From: Lentzea guizhouensis
GTDB taxonomy: Bacteria; Actinomycetota; Actinomycetes; Mycobacteriales; Pseudonocardiaceae
DNA length: 64,000 bases
Direction: 5' to 3'
NCBI RefSeq assembly: GCF_001701025.1
Contig: NZ_CP016793.1
Coordinates: forward strand, 2,914,001-2,978,000
Part shown: positions 44,459 through 53,234 of the stretch, in pieces
Numbering within the stretch: the stretch's first letter is position 1
Layout of the letters: each line of letters begins with the position of its first letter
Notes under the pieces: generated by a model
What the model was told of the DNA's origin: nothing
What the model saw: the letters and a program-made list of their open reading frames with translations, nothing else
Database searches by the model: none
Position numbers and translations under genes: made by a program

Positions 44459-46636
44459 GTGATCAAGCCGGAAGACTTGACCGAGGTCGAACGCCAGGTC
44501 GCCGGGGCCTATGCGGGCGGCACCGAGATCGACCTGACCGGGCAGAGCGTGCGCGGCGAGGTGCTCACCGGGTTGCTGACCGGCATGTACCGGGTGCCAC
44601 GCAAGGGATTGCCAGCTCTGCGGTTGCAAAACGCACGTGTCACCGGCAAGTTCGAGCTCGAGGGCACGCGCGTCACGCGGGTCATCGACCTCACGCACTG
44701 CACCTTCGAGGAACCGCTCGACCTGCGGATGGCCCGGCTGATCGGGCTGCGGCTGCGCGGCACCCGCGTGCCCGGCATCCAGGGCCGCAACCTGCGGGTG
44801 TTCAGCGACCTCGTCCTCGAAGCCGGCTTCACCTGCACCGGCACGGTCGACCTCACAGACGCCGCCGTCGACGGCACGCTCCGGCTCGCCGGCGCGGTGC
44901 TGCGCAGCGGCACCGACCACGCGCTGCTCGGTGCGCGGTTGCGGGTCTCCGGCTCCGTGCAGGCCATCGCGTTGCGGGCCAACGGCGAGGTCCGGCTGCG
45001 CGGCGCGGCGATCGGCGGCAGCGTCCACCTCGGCGGTGCGCGGCTGATCAACACCGGTCGCGACGCGTTGGAGGCGTCCGGGATCGTGGTGGCGGGCAAC
45101 GTCTTCTGCAACGCGGAAGGCGGCAGGTTCACCGCGGACGGCCGGGTGCTGCTCGACGGCGCCAAGGTCGGCGGCAACCTCGAGTTCACCGGTGCCCGGC
45201 TGCACTCCACCCACCGCGTCGACCACCAGGTGCTGGTCCTGCCGCACGGACTCGCCGACGAGGCAGCGACGCTCGTGGCCGACCGCATCCGGGTCGAGGG
45301 CAACGTCGAGCTCGACGACGGGTTCACCAGCACCGGCACGGTCCGGCTGCCGAACGCGAGCATCGGCGGGTACCTGCGGCTGTCCGGCGCGGTGATCGGC
45401 CCGCGCGACGTCGCGGAGGAGCTGGCCGGTGACATCACCAACCGCATCCCCGTCGCCATCCACGCCGACGGCATGCAGGTCCGCGGCGACGTCGAGGCCC
45501 GCAGCGCGGTCAACGGCGCCGGTCTGCGCTCGCTCGCGTTGCAGACCTACGGCCAGGTCCGGCTGGCGAACGCGCAGATCCAGGGCAGCGCCAGCATGTC
45601 CGGCGTCTCCCTGCACGGGCCCGGCATCGACGTCCTGTTCGCCGACCGGCTGCAGATCGGCGGCACGCTGTTCCTGCGCGAGCTCAAGGCCAAGGGCTCG
45701 ATCCGGCTGCAGAACGCGAACATCGGTTCCACGCTCGACTGCTCCGGCGCGTCGCTGACGTTGCCGCGGCTGCGTCCGAACGGCACGCAGAAACCGTCGC
45801 TCGACGCCCGTGCCATCACGATCGGCAAGGACCTGTTGTGCAGCCGCGGGTTCACCGCGGTCGGCGGCGTGCGGATCCGGCTGGGCGAGGTCGGCAAGAT
45901 GGCCACGTTCAGCGACTCGCACCTCGGCTCGACCTCCGCCGACATCGCGCTCAACGCCTACGGGCTCACCGTCCACCAGTTCCGCCTGCACATCCCGGAG
46001 GGCCAGCAGCCCAAGGGCAAGGTCGTGCTGAGCCGCCTGCAGGCGATCTCGGTGACAGACGGGCCGGGGCTGTGGGACGCCGAGGGTGGCGTGGCCGTGG
46101 ACGACTTCACGTTCGAGGGCATCACCGCCGACCCGGACGTGCCGGTGGAGACCCGGCTCAAGTGGTTGCTCAAGGTGCAGCCGGACTTCGCGCCGGGACC
46201 GTACGAGCAGCTCGCCGCCGTCTACCAGCAGGGCGGTGAGGAGGAACTCGCCCAGCGGGTGCAGCTGGAGAAGCAACGCCGGCGCTACTCCGAGCTCGGC
46301 AAGGCGGGCCGGGTCTGGGGCGCGGTGCAGCGGTGGACGGTCGGGTACGGCTACCGGCCGTGGCTCGCGATCTGCTGGCTCGGGGTGTTCTGGCTGGGCG
46401 GCGCGCTGTGGTTCAACTGGCATCCCATGGCCAAGCTCAACGACGACGAGGCCCCGGTGTGGAACGCCTGGCTGCTCGCCCTCGACCTGCTGATCCCGAT
46501 CATCGACTTCGGCCACGACGGGAAGTGGCAGTTCACGGGCGCGTCGCAATGGATCTCCGCGACGCTCGTCGCCGTGGGCTGGGTGCTCGCCTCGACCGCC
46601 GCGGCCGGTGCGGCACGTGTGCTGAAGCGGTTGTGA
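44459..46636 (+). CDS. Large beta-solenoid protein with C-terminal membrane helices
   Basis: 725 residues. Residues about 20-560 are a long run of 20-25-residue beta-solenoid coils (GEVRLRGAAIGGSVHLGGAR, GTVRLPNASIGGYLRLSGAV, GSIRLQNANIGSTLDCSGAS). Then a helical segment (EQLAAVYQQGGEEELAQRVQ) and two or three C-terminal membrane helices (LAICWLGVFWLGGALWFNW; WISATLVAVGWVLASTAAAG). No signal peptide, so the solenoid is probably cytoplasmic and membrane-tethered. Similar actinobacterial proteins are often labelled oxidoreductase, but no cofactor motif is visible. A scaffold role is a guess. Confidence 0.75.
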   Translation: MIKPEDLTEVERQVAGAYAGGTEIDLTGQSVRGEVLTGLLTGMYRVPRKGLPALRLQNARVTGKFELEGTRVTRVIDLTHCTFEEPLDLRMARLIGLRLRGTRVPGIQGRNLRVFSDLVLEAGFTCTGTVDLTDAAVDGTLRLAGAVLRSGTDHALLGARLRVSGSVQAIALRANGEVRLRGAAIGGSVHLGGARLINTGRDALEASGIVVAGNVFCNAEGGRFTADGRVLLDGAKVGGNLEFTGARLHSTHRVDHQVLVLPHGLADEAATLVADRIRVEGNVELDDGFTSTGTVRLPNASIGGYLRLSGAVIGPRDVAEELAGDITNRIPVAIHADGMQVRGDVEARSAVNGAGLRSLALQTYGQVRLANAQIQGSASMSGVSLHGPGIDVLFADRLQIGGTLFLRELKAKGSIRLQNANIGSTLDCSGASLTLPRLRPNGTQKPSLDARAITIGKDLLCSRGFTAVGGVRIRLGEVGKMATFSDSHLGSTSADIALNAYGLTVHQFRLHIPEGQQPKGKVVLSRLQAISVTDGPGLWDAEGGVAVDDFTFEGITADPDVPVETRLKWLLKVQPDFAPGPYEQLAAVYQQGGEEELAQRVQLEKQRRRYSELGKAGRVWGAVQRWTVGYGYRPWLAICWLGVFWLGGALWFNWHPMAKLNDDEAPVWNAWLLALDLLIPIIDFGHDGKWQFTGASQWISATLVAVGWVLASTAAAGAARVLKRL

Positions 46637-46783
46637 TCCCGGCGGGCGTTCACACGATGTAGTTAACCGAGTGCTCTCGGCGTGCAATCGGGGTGCCGCG
46701 ACTGGCATTGTCGGCCCCGTCGACTTGATCAGGAAGATCGTCGGCGATTCCCCCGAGCGTCACCGAGTAGCGAGGTTCCCGCG

Positions 46784-47642
46784 TTGTCCTCTGCCGATCT
46801 GCGAGCGAAGACGGGAGCGAACGGCATCCGCCGGTTCGCCACCCGAGCGCTGCTCGCCGTCGGTGGGGCTGTCGCGGGCACGGCCGTCGCTTGGATGCTC
46901 TCGACGACCGCGGCACACGCGGCCGACGACGCCCAGCAGCAGATCGACGTGGTGACCAAGATCGCCACTGTCGACCAGAAGCTGCCGGTCGTCGTCCCCG
47001 CGGCCAAGGCCGTCCACAAGATCGACGAAACGTTGCGCCGAGCACGCCAAGGCGCGTGCCGCACTGCCGCAGATGCAGGTCCAGCAGACGGTCGAGAAGA
47101 TCGCCGAGCGGGTCCTGCCCCGTGCCACGTTCGTCGTCACGCCCACCACCCCCGCGACCTCGCGGGCGATGGACGTGACGTACGTGCCACCGGTGGTCAC
47201 CCCAGAGGCCGGACAGTCGCCGGTCGCGAAGGTGTTGTCGAAGCTCACCGGTCCCTCCGGTGTTACCTGGACGAAGCTGCTGGAGACGCGCCACCTCGTG
47301 GTGCCGTCCGAGCAGCACCCGTCCTTGCCCGCCGACCCGTCTCCCAAGCTGCCTGTGCCGGCCCCCGCGCCGGTCCAGTGCACGTGCGGTTCCGACGGTT
47401 CTGGTGCGGCCGGCAGCCACAAAGCTGCCTTTGCTGCGTCCGGCGATGTTCACGGCACCTCGGTGGAGCGCGCTCTCGCGCCGTCCACCGACGAGGTGAC
47501 CGTGAAGCCGGGCAAGCAGCCTCCACCCCCGGCTGTCCGGAAGTCGACCGTCGCGCTTTTTTCATGCGCTCCTTCCGGTCGGCTCCGCGTGCACTCCCCC
47601 GGTGATGACGCGACCCCACGCGTTCCGGCCCCACCCCCGTGA
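46784..47642 (+). pseudogene. Secreted protein of unknown function, frameshifted
   Basis: About 285 residues after repair. A TTG start at 46784 leads to a signal peptide (RFATRALLAVGGAVAGTAVA ... STTAAHA, cleavage before ADDAQQQ). After DETLR the frame breaks at 47036-47039: one extra C; skipping it gives EHAKARAALPQMQVQQTVEK and the rest up to 47642. The tail is Pro-rich with one CTC pair. It lies directly before the chaplin-like gene and may share its surface role. No family recognised. Confidence 0.6.
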
Positions 47643-47645
47643 ACC

Positions 47646-47661
47646 CCCCTGACAACAGGGG
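47646..47661 (+). terminator. Small hairpin between the secreted gene and the chaplin-like gene
   Basis: CCCCTG ACAA CAGGGG followed by CTTT, four bases past the stop at 47642 and 17 bases before the next start. May be a weak terminator or partial barrier. Confidence 0.45.
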
Positions 47662-47678
47662 CTTTGGAAGGAGATCAA

Positions 47679-50600
47679 ATGCAGACCTGGGCAAAGCGCG
47701 GAATCCAGTCCGCGTTTGTCACTGGTGGTTTGCTGATGCTCGGTACGGGCATCGCTTCTGCCCAGGAGAACGTCAACCCGGATGCAGCTCCTCCGGTCGT
47801 TGACGCCGGTGCGTCGGTTCCCATCAAGATCGACCAGAACAACCTGGCCAACCCCGCCAGGAACGTCAGCGCACCGACGGTCGACCGCACGATCAGCACG
47901 GACCGCGTCACCAGCGCGGTGCCGACCAAGACGGCCGCTCCGGTCGCCAACCCGCTGTTCCGCTCGATGAGCGGCCGGTTGCAGGACACCGCCACGTCGA
48001 ACGCCCGCGGCAACACGCTCCAGGCGCACGCCGACGTGCCGGTCAACGTCTGCGGCAACCAGATCTCCGCGCTCGCCGACGGCTCGACGACCGCCGACTG
48101 CGAGCAGGACCTCAGCCGCGACGGCAGCGTCAAGACGACCGGCGAGCGCCAGGCGATCGCCGGCAACGTCGTCGCCGTCAACCACGTCCTGCCCGCGCAG
48201 GTCACCGGCAACTCGATCGCCGCGGGCGGCAACGCCGCCAACGACACGACCGCCCGGCAGAGCAGCACCACCGGCGGCCACATCATCACCAACGGCGACA
48301 AGGGTTCCCTCTCGGGCAACATCCTCGCCGAGCAGGGTGCGACCCCGGTCCAGGTGACCGGCAACGCCGTGGGTGCGGGCGGCATCGCCGAGTCCCGCTC
48401 CACCGCCGACACGGTCGCGAAGTCCAACGGCCTGCTGCAGACGAGCGGCAAGGACAGCACGCTGTCCGGCAACGCGGGCCAGGTCCCGCTGGCCCCGCTG
48501 GTCGAGGTGAACGGCAACTCGGCAGCCGGTGCGGGCAACGCCGCCAACGACTCGACCCAGACCGGCAGCGCGTCCGCGGGCGACCGGGTGTGGACGAACG
48601 GTGACCCGGCCACGCTGGCCGGCAACGTCGCCAAGACGCCGCTCGCCGGCCCGATCGCGGTCGACGACAACGCCGCCGCCGCGGCCGGCAACTCCTACGC
48701 GGTCAGCAACACGGTCAACGAGTCGTACGCCGGTGGCAACACCAACACCGCGGGCAACGGCTCCTCGGCGTCGGGCAACATCGCCGACACCCCGATCGCG
48801 CTGCCGGTCGGCGTCGGTGGCAACGCCGCGTCGCTCGTCGGCAACTCGGGCGCCGAGCACACCAACAGCTCCAACACGGGCGCGGGCGGCAACAACTGGA
48901 CCAAGGGCCACGACTCGGTCCTGTCCGGCAACATCGCGAACGTCCCGCCGGCCACGGCCGTGGACGTGTGCGGCAACGGTGCCTCCGGCGCCGGCCAGTC
49001 CGTCGGCACCTGCGTCAACGAGGTCAACTCGGACACCGGTGGCTACCAGGGCACGACCGGTGACAACTCGGTCATCTCCGGCAACGTGGCGCAGACCCCG
49101 CTCGCCGCGCCCGCCGAGCTCTACGGTGCGGCCGCGACCGCCGGTGGCCAGGCCACCGGTTCCGCGGACGAGGTCAAGGACATCCGCTCGAGCGGCCAGC
49201 CGAACACCGTGGACGACCGCGGCACCGTCTCGTCGAACATCATCACCGCGCCGACCGCCGCGGCCGCCCAGGTCTTCGGCGACACGGCCGGCGTGGTCGG
49301 CAACACCACGTCGACCAGCTCGAACGACACCACGGTCACCGCGGGCGACGACCCGAAGGCGACCGGCCGCAAGTCCTCGGTCTCCGGCAACATCGTCCAG
49401 GTCCCGACCTCGACGCCGGCCCAGGTCTTCGGCGACGGCGTCACCCTCGTCGGCAACAACGAGGCGCACGCCGACAACGCGACCGACATGCAGGCCGGTG
49501 GCGACGCCACGACCGACGGCAAGCAGAGCTCCATCGGCGGCAACGTCATCTCGGCGCCGGTCGCGTCCGCCACCCAGGTCATGGGCTGGTCGGTCGGCGG
49601 CGGCAGCAACGTCAACTCGACCGCCACCAACGACCTCGACTCGGACGCGGGCGGCGACGTCCAGAGCACCGGCGAGCGCGGCTCCATCGCGGGCAACCTG
49701 ATCGGCGCGCAGGCCACGCCGTTCGTGCCGGTCCCCGGCAACACGGTCTCGGCAGCCGGTCTCACCACCTCGGACGCCGACACCACCACGGACGTCCAGG
49801 CCGGCGACGACTCGCAGACCTCCGGCAAGGACGGCTCGGTCTCCGGCAACCTGCTCCACGTGCCGGCCAACGCCGCCGCCCAGCCCTACGCGGACGCCGT
49901 CGCGGTCGCGGGCTCGGCCTCGACCTGGACCGAGAAGGCCTCGGACACGCAGGCCGGCGGCGACATGGACACCGAGGGCGTCGGCCCCCTGGCCGGCCGC
50001 GAGATGACCGTCCCCGCGGAGGCCGCAGCCAGCGTCCGCCGCATCCCCGTCGAGCTGGTCGGCCAGGCCTTCACCGGCGGCACCAGCGACGACACCCAGC
50101 TCACCGGCGAGGACGAGGGCACCCTGCGTGCCAGCCAGCTCAAGGGCATCCAGCTCCCCAAGGGCATCGACAAGCTGATGGGCGCCACCGAGGTCCCGGG
50201 GTTCCAGGGCGTGCCGTCCTTCCGCAACCTGCCGATCAACGGCCTGCCCTCGATCGGCGGCCTCACCGGTCTGGCCGGTCAGCTGCCCATCGGCAAGCTC
50301 CCCGTCGGCCAGCTGCCGGTCGGTCAGCTCCCCATCGGCAAGCTCCCCGCGGGTCAGCTGCCGGTGAACAAGCTGTCGCCCAGCAAGCTGCCGGTCGGCC
50401 AGCTGCCCGTGGGCCAGCTGCCCCTGGGCAAGCTCCCCGTGGGCAAGCTGCCCGTTGACAAGCTGCCCCTCGACAGGCTGCCCGTTGACAAGCTGCCCGT
50501 CGGCAAGCTGCCGGTCACCAAGCTCCCGGCCGCCAGCCTCCCGGTCGGCAAGTCCCAGGCCGCCAAGCTCGCGCACGAGCGCACCGAGCTGCCCCTGGGC

Positions 50601-50954
50601 CAGAACGGCGTCGCGAACGTGGCCCCGAACATCCAGGGCCTCCCGGTCAACCAGGTGCTGGAGGCCGCCAAGAAGCTGGTCCCCGGCGGCGCCACCCAGC
50701 GTTCGATGCCGTCCCTGCCGGTGACCGCCCCGGCCCTGCCGGCGCTCCCCGTGCCGCTGCCGATCCCGACCGAGCGTTCGCTGCCGGCCCTGCCGGTCAA
50801 CAGCCCGGCCAACGTGTCCGGTCTGAACCTCAACCCGACGTCGGGGTTGGTTCCGGCTGGCGAGCGGTCGCTGCCGAGCGTGCCGGTCGACGCTCCGGCG
50901 ATGTCGATGCTGGAGTCGGGCAACGTGTTCGACCGTGTGACGGGCACGCTGTAA
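47679..50954 (+). CDS. Giant chaplin-like repeat protein with LPVGK pentapeptide tail
   Basis: 1091 residues, exported (signal AFVTGGLLMLGTGIASA, cleavage before QENVNP). Residues about 105-800 hold 13 degenerate units of the pattern S-x-SGN(I/V)-x-PxxxP-x-V-x-GN, spaced about 50-60 residues, resembling the core of chaplins (SGNxxQVPVxVPVNVCGN). Unit 1 (PVNVCGNQISALADGSTTADC) and unit 7 (VDVCGNGASGAGQSVGTC) keep the chaplin Cys pair; the others lack Cys. Residues about 869-958 are 18 LPxGK/Q pentapeptides, followed by more LP-rich segments. No LPxTG anchor or C-terminal helix. Ordinary chaplins have one or two units; this suggests an amyloid-like surface fibre protein. ATG 47679 has GGAAGGAGA upstream. 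Confidence 0.75.
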   Translation: MQTWAKRGIQSAFVTGGLLMLGTGIASAQENVNPDAAPPVVDAGASVPIKIDQNNLANPARNVSAPTVDRTISTDRVTSAVPTKTAAPVANPLFRSMSGRLQDTATSNARGNTLQAHADVPVNVCGNQISALADGSTTADCEQDLSRDGSVKTTGERQAIAGNVVAVNHVLPAQVTGNSIAAGGNAANDTTARQSSTTGGHIITNGDKGSLSGNILAEQGATPVQVTGNAVGAGGIAESRSTADTVAKSNGLLQTSGKDSTLSGNAGQVPLAPLVEVNGNSAAGAGNAANDSTQTGSASAGDRVWTNGDPATLAGNVAKTPLAGPIAVDDNAAAAAGNSYAVSNTVNESYAGGNTNTAGNGSSASGNIADTPIALPVGVGGNAASLVGNSGAEHTNSSNTGAGGNNWTKGHDSVLSGNIANVPPATAVDVCGNGASGAGQSVGTCVNEVNSDTGGYQGTTGDNSVISGNVAQTPLAAPAELYGAAATAGGQATGSADEVKDIRSSGQPNTVDDRGTVSSNIITAPTAAAAQVFGDTAGVVGNTTSTSSNDTTVTAGDDPKATGRKSSVSGNIVQVPTSTPAQVFGDGVTLVGNNEAHADNATDMQAGGDATTDGKQSSIGGNVISAPVASATQVMGWSVGGGSNVNSTATNDLDSDAGGDVQSTGERGSIAGNLIGAQATPFVPVPGNTVSAAGLTTSDADTTTDVQAGDDSQTSGKDGSVSGNLLHVPANAAAQPYADAVAVAGSASTWTEKASDTQAGGDMDTEGVGPLAGREMTVPAEAAASVRRIPVELVGQAFTGGTSDDTQLTGEDEGTLRASQLKGIQLPKGIDKLMGATEVPGFQGVPSFRNLPINGLPSIGGLTGLAGQLPIGKLPVGQLPVGQLPIGKLPAGQLPVNKLSPSKLPVGQLPVGQLPLGKLPVGKLPVDKLPLDRLPVDKLPVGKLPVTKLPAASLPVGKSQAAKLAHERTELPLGQNGVANVAPNIQGLPVNQVLEAAKKLVPGGATQRSMPSLPVTAPALPALPVPLPIPTERSLPALPVNSPANVSGLNLNPTSGLVPAGERSLPSVPVDAPAMSMLESGNVFDRVTGTL
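50283..50552 (+). repeat. Tandem 15-bp repeat encoding 18 LPxxK/Q pentapeptides
   Basis: In-frame 15-bp units encode LPIGK, LPVGQ, LPVDK, LPLGK and similar. Leu-Pro is kept in nearly all units (one LSPSK). It lies inside the chaplin-like gene, after its beta-repeat region. Confidence 0.9.
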
Positions 50955-51021
50955 GGGTCGTATGACCCCGTAAGATCTGGCCTGGACAGTTCAGGTTGTA
51001 ACACCCTCCTCCGGTAAGAAG

Positions 51022-51059
51022 CTGAGCCCCGATGACACGACGGTGTCATCGGGGCTCAG
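51022..51059. terminator. Strong bidirectional terminator after the chaplin-like gene
   Basis: 17-bp perfect stem CTGAGCCCCGATGACAC / GTGTCATCGGGGCTCAG with a GACG loop, placed between convergent genes (stops at 50954 and 51152). A smaller hairpin GGGTC-GTAT-GACCC lies right after the stop at 50955-50968. The rest of 50955-51151 shows no gene. Confidence 0.8.
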
Positions 51060-51151
51060 TGCTGTGTGGGCCCGCCCTTGGGGGCGTGCTGTTCCTCCCG
51101 AGGAAGGCTGGCCAGGTACGAAGGCTTCACAACTTCTCGCCTGCGGCTCGA

Positions 51152-52003
51152 TCACAAGCTGTTGTCAGGGTTGGGGATGGCCTTTTCGGCGGCTCGGCTG
51201 GTCTGTTCCCAGGAGCGCCACGTGTCCATGCGGCTTTGGGAGATGTGGAACGCCAGGTCGTAGACCATGCTGCCGAGCAGCAGGCGCAGGGGTGGGTTGT
51301 CGCTGGCCACGAGGGTCATCACCGCTTCGGCGGCGAGGTGGGGGGCGCTGTCGATCGAGCCCTCTGCCCACTGCTTCTCCAGTTCTGCGCGGAGGTCGTC
51401 GTAGGCCGAGGTGGGGGTGGTGGCGGTGCTGCTCGTGTAGAGGTCGGTCCAGTAGCCGCCGGGCTGGACGATGGTGACCTTCACGCCGAACTGGGCTGCT
51501 TCGGCGGCGAGGGCTTCGCTCATGCCTTCGAGGGCGAACTTGCTGGCGCTGTAGAGGCCGGTGCTCGGGAAGCCGCTGAGGGCGCCGATGCTGGAGATCT
51601 GCAGGATGTGGCCGCTGCCCTGCGTGCGCAGGTGTGGGAGGACTGCCTGGCTGACCCAGAGGGCGCCGAAGAAGTTCACGTCCAGCTGGGTGCGGGCCTG
51701 GGCTTCGGTGAACTCCTCGACCATGCCGGCGAACAGCGTGCCGGCGTTGTTCACGACGACGTCGAGCTTGCCGAAGTGGGTGGCTGCCTGGTTGACGACG
51801 GTGAAGACGGCTTCGCGGTCGGTGACGTCGAGGGGCAGCGTCAGCAGGTGGTCGGGGTGCTGGGCGACGAGTGGGGCGAGCGGTGAGATGTCGCGGGCGG
51901 TGCCGATGACTCGGTCGCCGGCGGCGAGGGCGGCTTCGGTGAAAGCGCGGCCGAGGCCGCGGCTGGCTCCGGTGATGAACCAGACGCGGGGTGAGGCGGT
52001 CAT
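51152..52003 (-). CDS. Short-chain dehydrogenase/reductase
   Basis: 283-residue NAD(P)-dependent SDR. Cofactor loop TGASRGLGRAF (about residues 10-20), NNAG motif in VVVNNAGTLFAGM, catalytic YSASK in TGLYSASKFALEGMSEA. ATG at 52003 is the first codon giving a standard N-terminus; earlier in-frame codons lie inside the operator. Divergent from a tetR gene with palindromes between, so probably its target. Substrate unknown. Confidence 0.9.
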   Translation of the reverse strand: MTASPRVWFITGASRGLGRAFTEAALAAGDRVIGTARDISPLAPLVAQHPDHLLTLPLDVTDREAVFTVVNQAATHFGKLDVVVNNAGTLFAGMVEEFTEAQARTQLDVNFFGALWVSQAVLPHLRTQGSGHILQISSIGALSGFPSTGLYSASKFALEGMSEALAAEAAQFGVKVTIVQPGGYWTDLYTSSTATTPTSAYDDLRAELEKQWAEGSIDSAPHLAAEAVMTLVASDNPPLRLLLGSMVYDLAFHISQSRMDTWRSWEQTSRAAEKAIPNPDNSL

Positions 52004-52025
52004 GTGGTGGGTCCCTTCGCTGTAA

Positions 52026-52098
52026 CGAGACGGTACGTCTCGTCTTGTTATGGCGAAAGTGTGCATCAGGGTGCGCGGGGTGTCAAGACGGACCGTCT
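52026..52098. promoter_or_regulatory. Two TetR operators between the SDR and tetR genes
   Basis: CGAGACGGTACGTCTCG (52026-52042) is a perfect 7+3+7 inverted repeat; AGACGGACCGTCT (52086-52098) is a perfect 6+1+6 one. They share the half-site AGACGG and lie next to the SDR and tetR starts, respectively. Confidence 0.8.
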
Positions 52099-52124
52099 CG
52101 TCTCATGGTTGCTAGAGTGGTGCG

Positions 52125-52721
52125 GTGTCCACGAAGGTCGCGCCCGATCCCAGCCGCCGCAGCGAGACCGCGCGGCGGGCCATCCTCGCTGCCGCGTTGG
52201 AGCTGGTCGGGGAGGTGGGGTACGCGAAGCTGAGCATCGAGGGGATTGCGCAGGCCGCGGGGGTCGGCAAGCAGACGATCTACCGGTGGTGGCCGTCGAA
52301 GGGCTCGTTGTTGTTCGACGCCTTCTTGGCGATGGCCGGTGAGGGTGAGGCGGCGGCGCTGCCTGACACCGGTGACCTGGCGGCCGACCTCAAGCTGGTG
52401 TTGCGGGCGACGGTGGACGAGCTGAACGACCCGCGTTTCGACCAGGCCATGCGGGCCATGCACACCGAGATCGTGCACGACCCGGCGTTGGCGGCCGACT
52501 ACGCGCAACGGCTCGACGGGCCGATGCGGGAGCTCAAGAAGGAACGGTTGCGTGCCGCCCAGCTGGCCGGGCAGCTGGCGGGGGACGTTGACCTCGAGGT
52601 GGCCGTCGACATGGTGTTCGGGCCGGTGCTCAACCGGTGGTTGCACCGCACGGGGCCGTTGACCGGCGATTATGCCGAGCAGGTCGTGGACACCGCGCTG
52701 CGCGGGCTGATGCCCCGCTGA
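52125..52721 (+). CDS. TetR/AcrR family regulator
   Basis: 198 residues. HTH at about 20-65: LELVGEVGYAKLSIEGIAQA then AGVGKQTIYRWWPSKGSLLF. C-terminal ligand domain of the TetR_C_16/AcrR sort. GTG start at 52125. Divergent from the SDR gene with two matching palindromes, so it most likely represses both. Stop 3 bp from the convergent GNAT gene. Confidence 0.9.
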   Translation: MSTKVAPDPSRRSETARRAILAAALELVGEVGYAKLSIEGIAQAAGVGKQTIYRWWPSKGSLLFDAFLAMAGEGEAAALPDTGDLAADLKLVLRATVDELNDPRFDQAMRAMHTEIVHDPALAADYAQRLDGPMRELKKERLRAAQLAGQLAGDVDLEVAVDMVFGPVLNRWLHRTGPLTGDYAEQVVDTALRGLMPR

Positions 52722-52724
52722 CCG

Positions 52725-53195
52725 CTACGAGATCGGCTTGCTGAGCAGGGTTCCGCGTGGGGTGAAGCCGCGGGCCGAGTAGAACGAGACGGCCTCGGCG
52801 TTCGTGGCGAAGATTCCGGCGAAGAGGGTTGTGACGCCGTGAGCAGCGGCGACCTGTTCGGCGGCGGTGACCAGTGCTGCGCCGACGCCCTGGCCGCGGT
52901 GCGTGTCGAGGACGACGGTGTGGATGTCGGCGCCGGTGCGCGGCACCAGGATCTGGTGACTGGGCGCGGGCGGCAGCAGGACGACCTCGGCCATGCCGGC
53001 CACCGCGCCGTCGACCTCGGCGACCGTGATCAGCAACGAGTCGAGCGTCGCCTCGAAGTAGCGGCGCACGGCCTCGGGGTCCGGGATGCGGAACACCTCC
53101 GGGTCGAGCGCGGCGTGCTTCTCGGCGTTGGCCAGGCGCAGCGCGACCAACGTGGGTACGTCGGCGAGGGTTGCGGCGCGGCAGGTGATGGGCAT
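52725..53195 (-). CDS. GNAT family N-acetyltransferase
   Basis: 156 residues. The acetyl-CoA motif A is VVLDTHRGQGVGAALVTAAE (Q/RxxGxG/A); the C-terminal FYSARGFTPRGTLL matches motif B. Substrate not predictable. 39 bp after the dnaB stop on the same strand, so it may be read through from dnaB. Confidence 0.9.
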   Translation of the reverse strand: MPITCRAATLADVPTLVALRLANAEKHAALDPEVFRIPDPEAVRRYFEATLDSLLITVAEVDGAVAGMAEVVLLPPAPSHQILVPRTGADIHTVVLDTHRGQGVGAALVTAAEQVAAAHGVTTLFAGIFATNAEAVSFYSARGFTPRGTLLSKPIS

Positions 53196-53234
53196 CGGCG
53201 GCCTGACTACGAGCGGTAGGTGGTCATGGTCGCG

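Noticed and set aside
50283..50552. Regular short DNA repeats that could suggest a CRISPR array
   Set aside because: Units are 15 bp, in frame and without spacers; they encode pentapeptides within one long gene.
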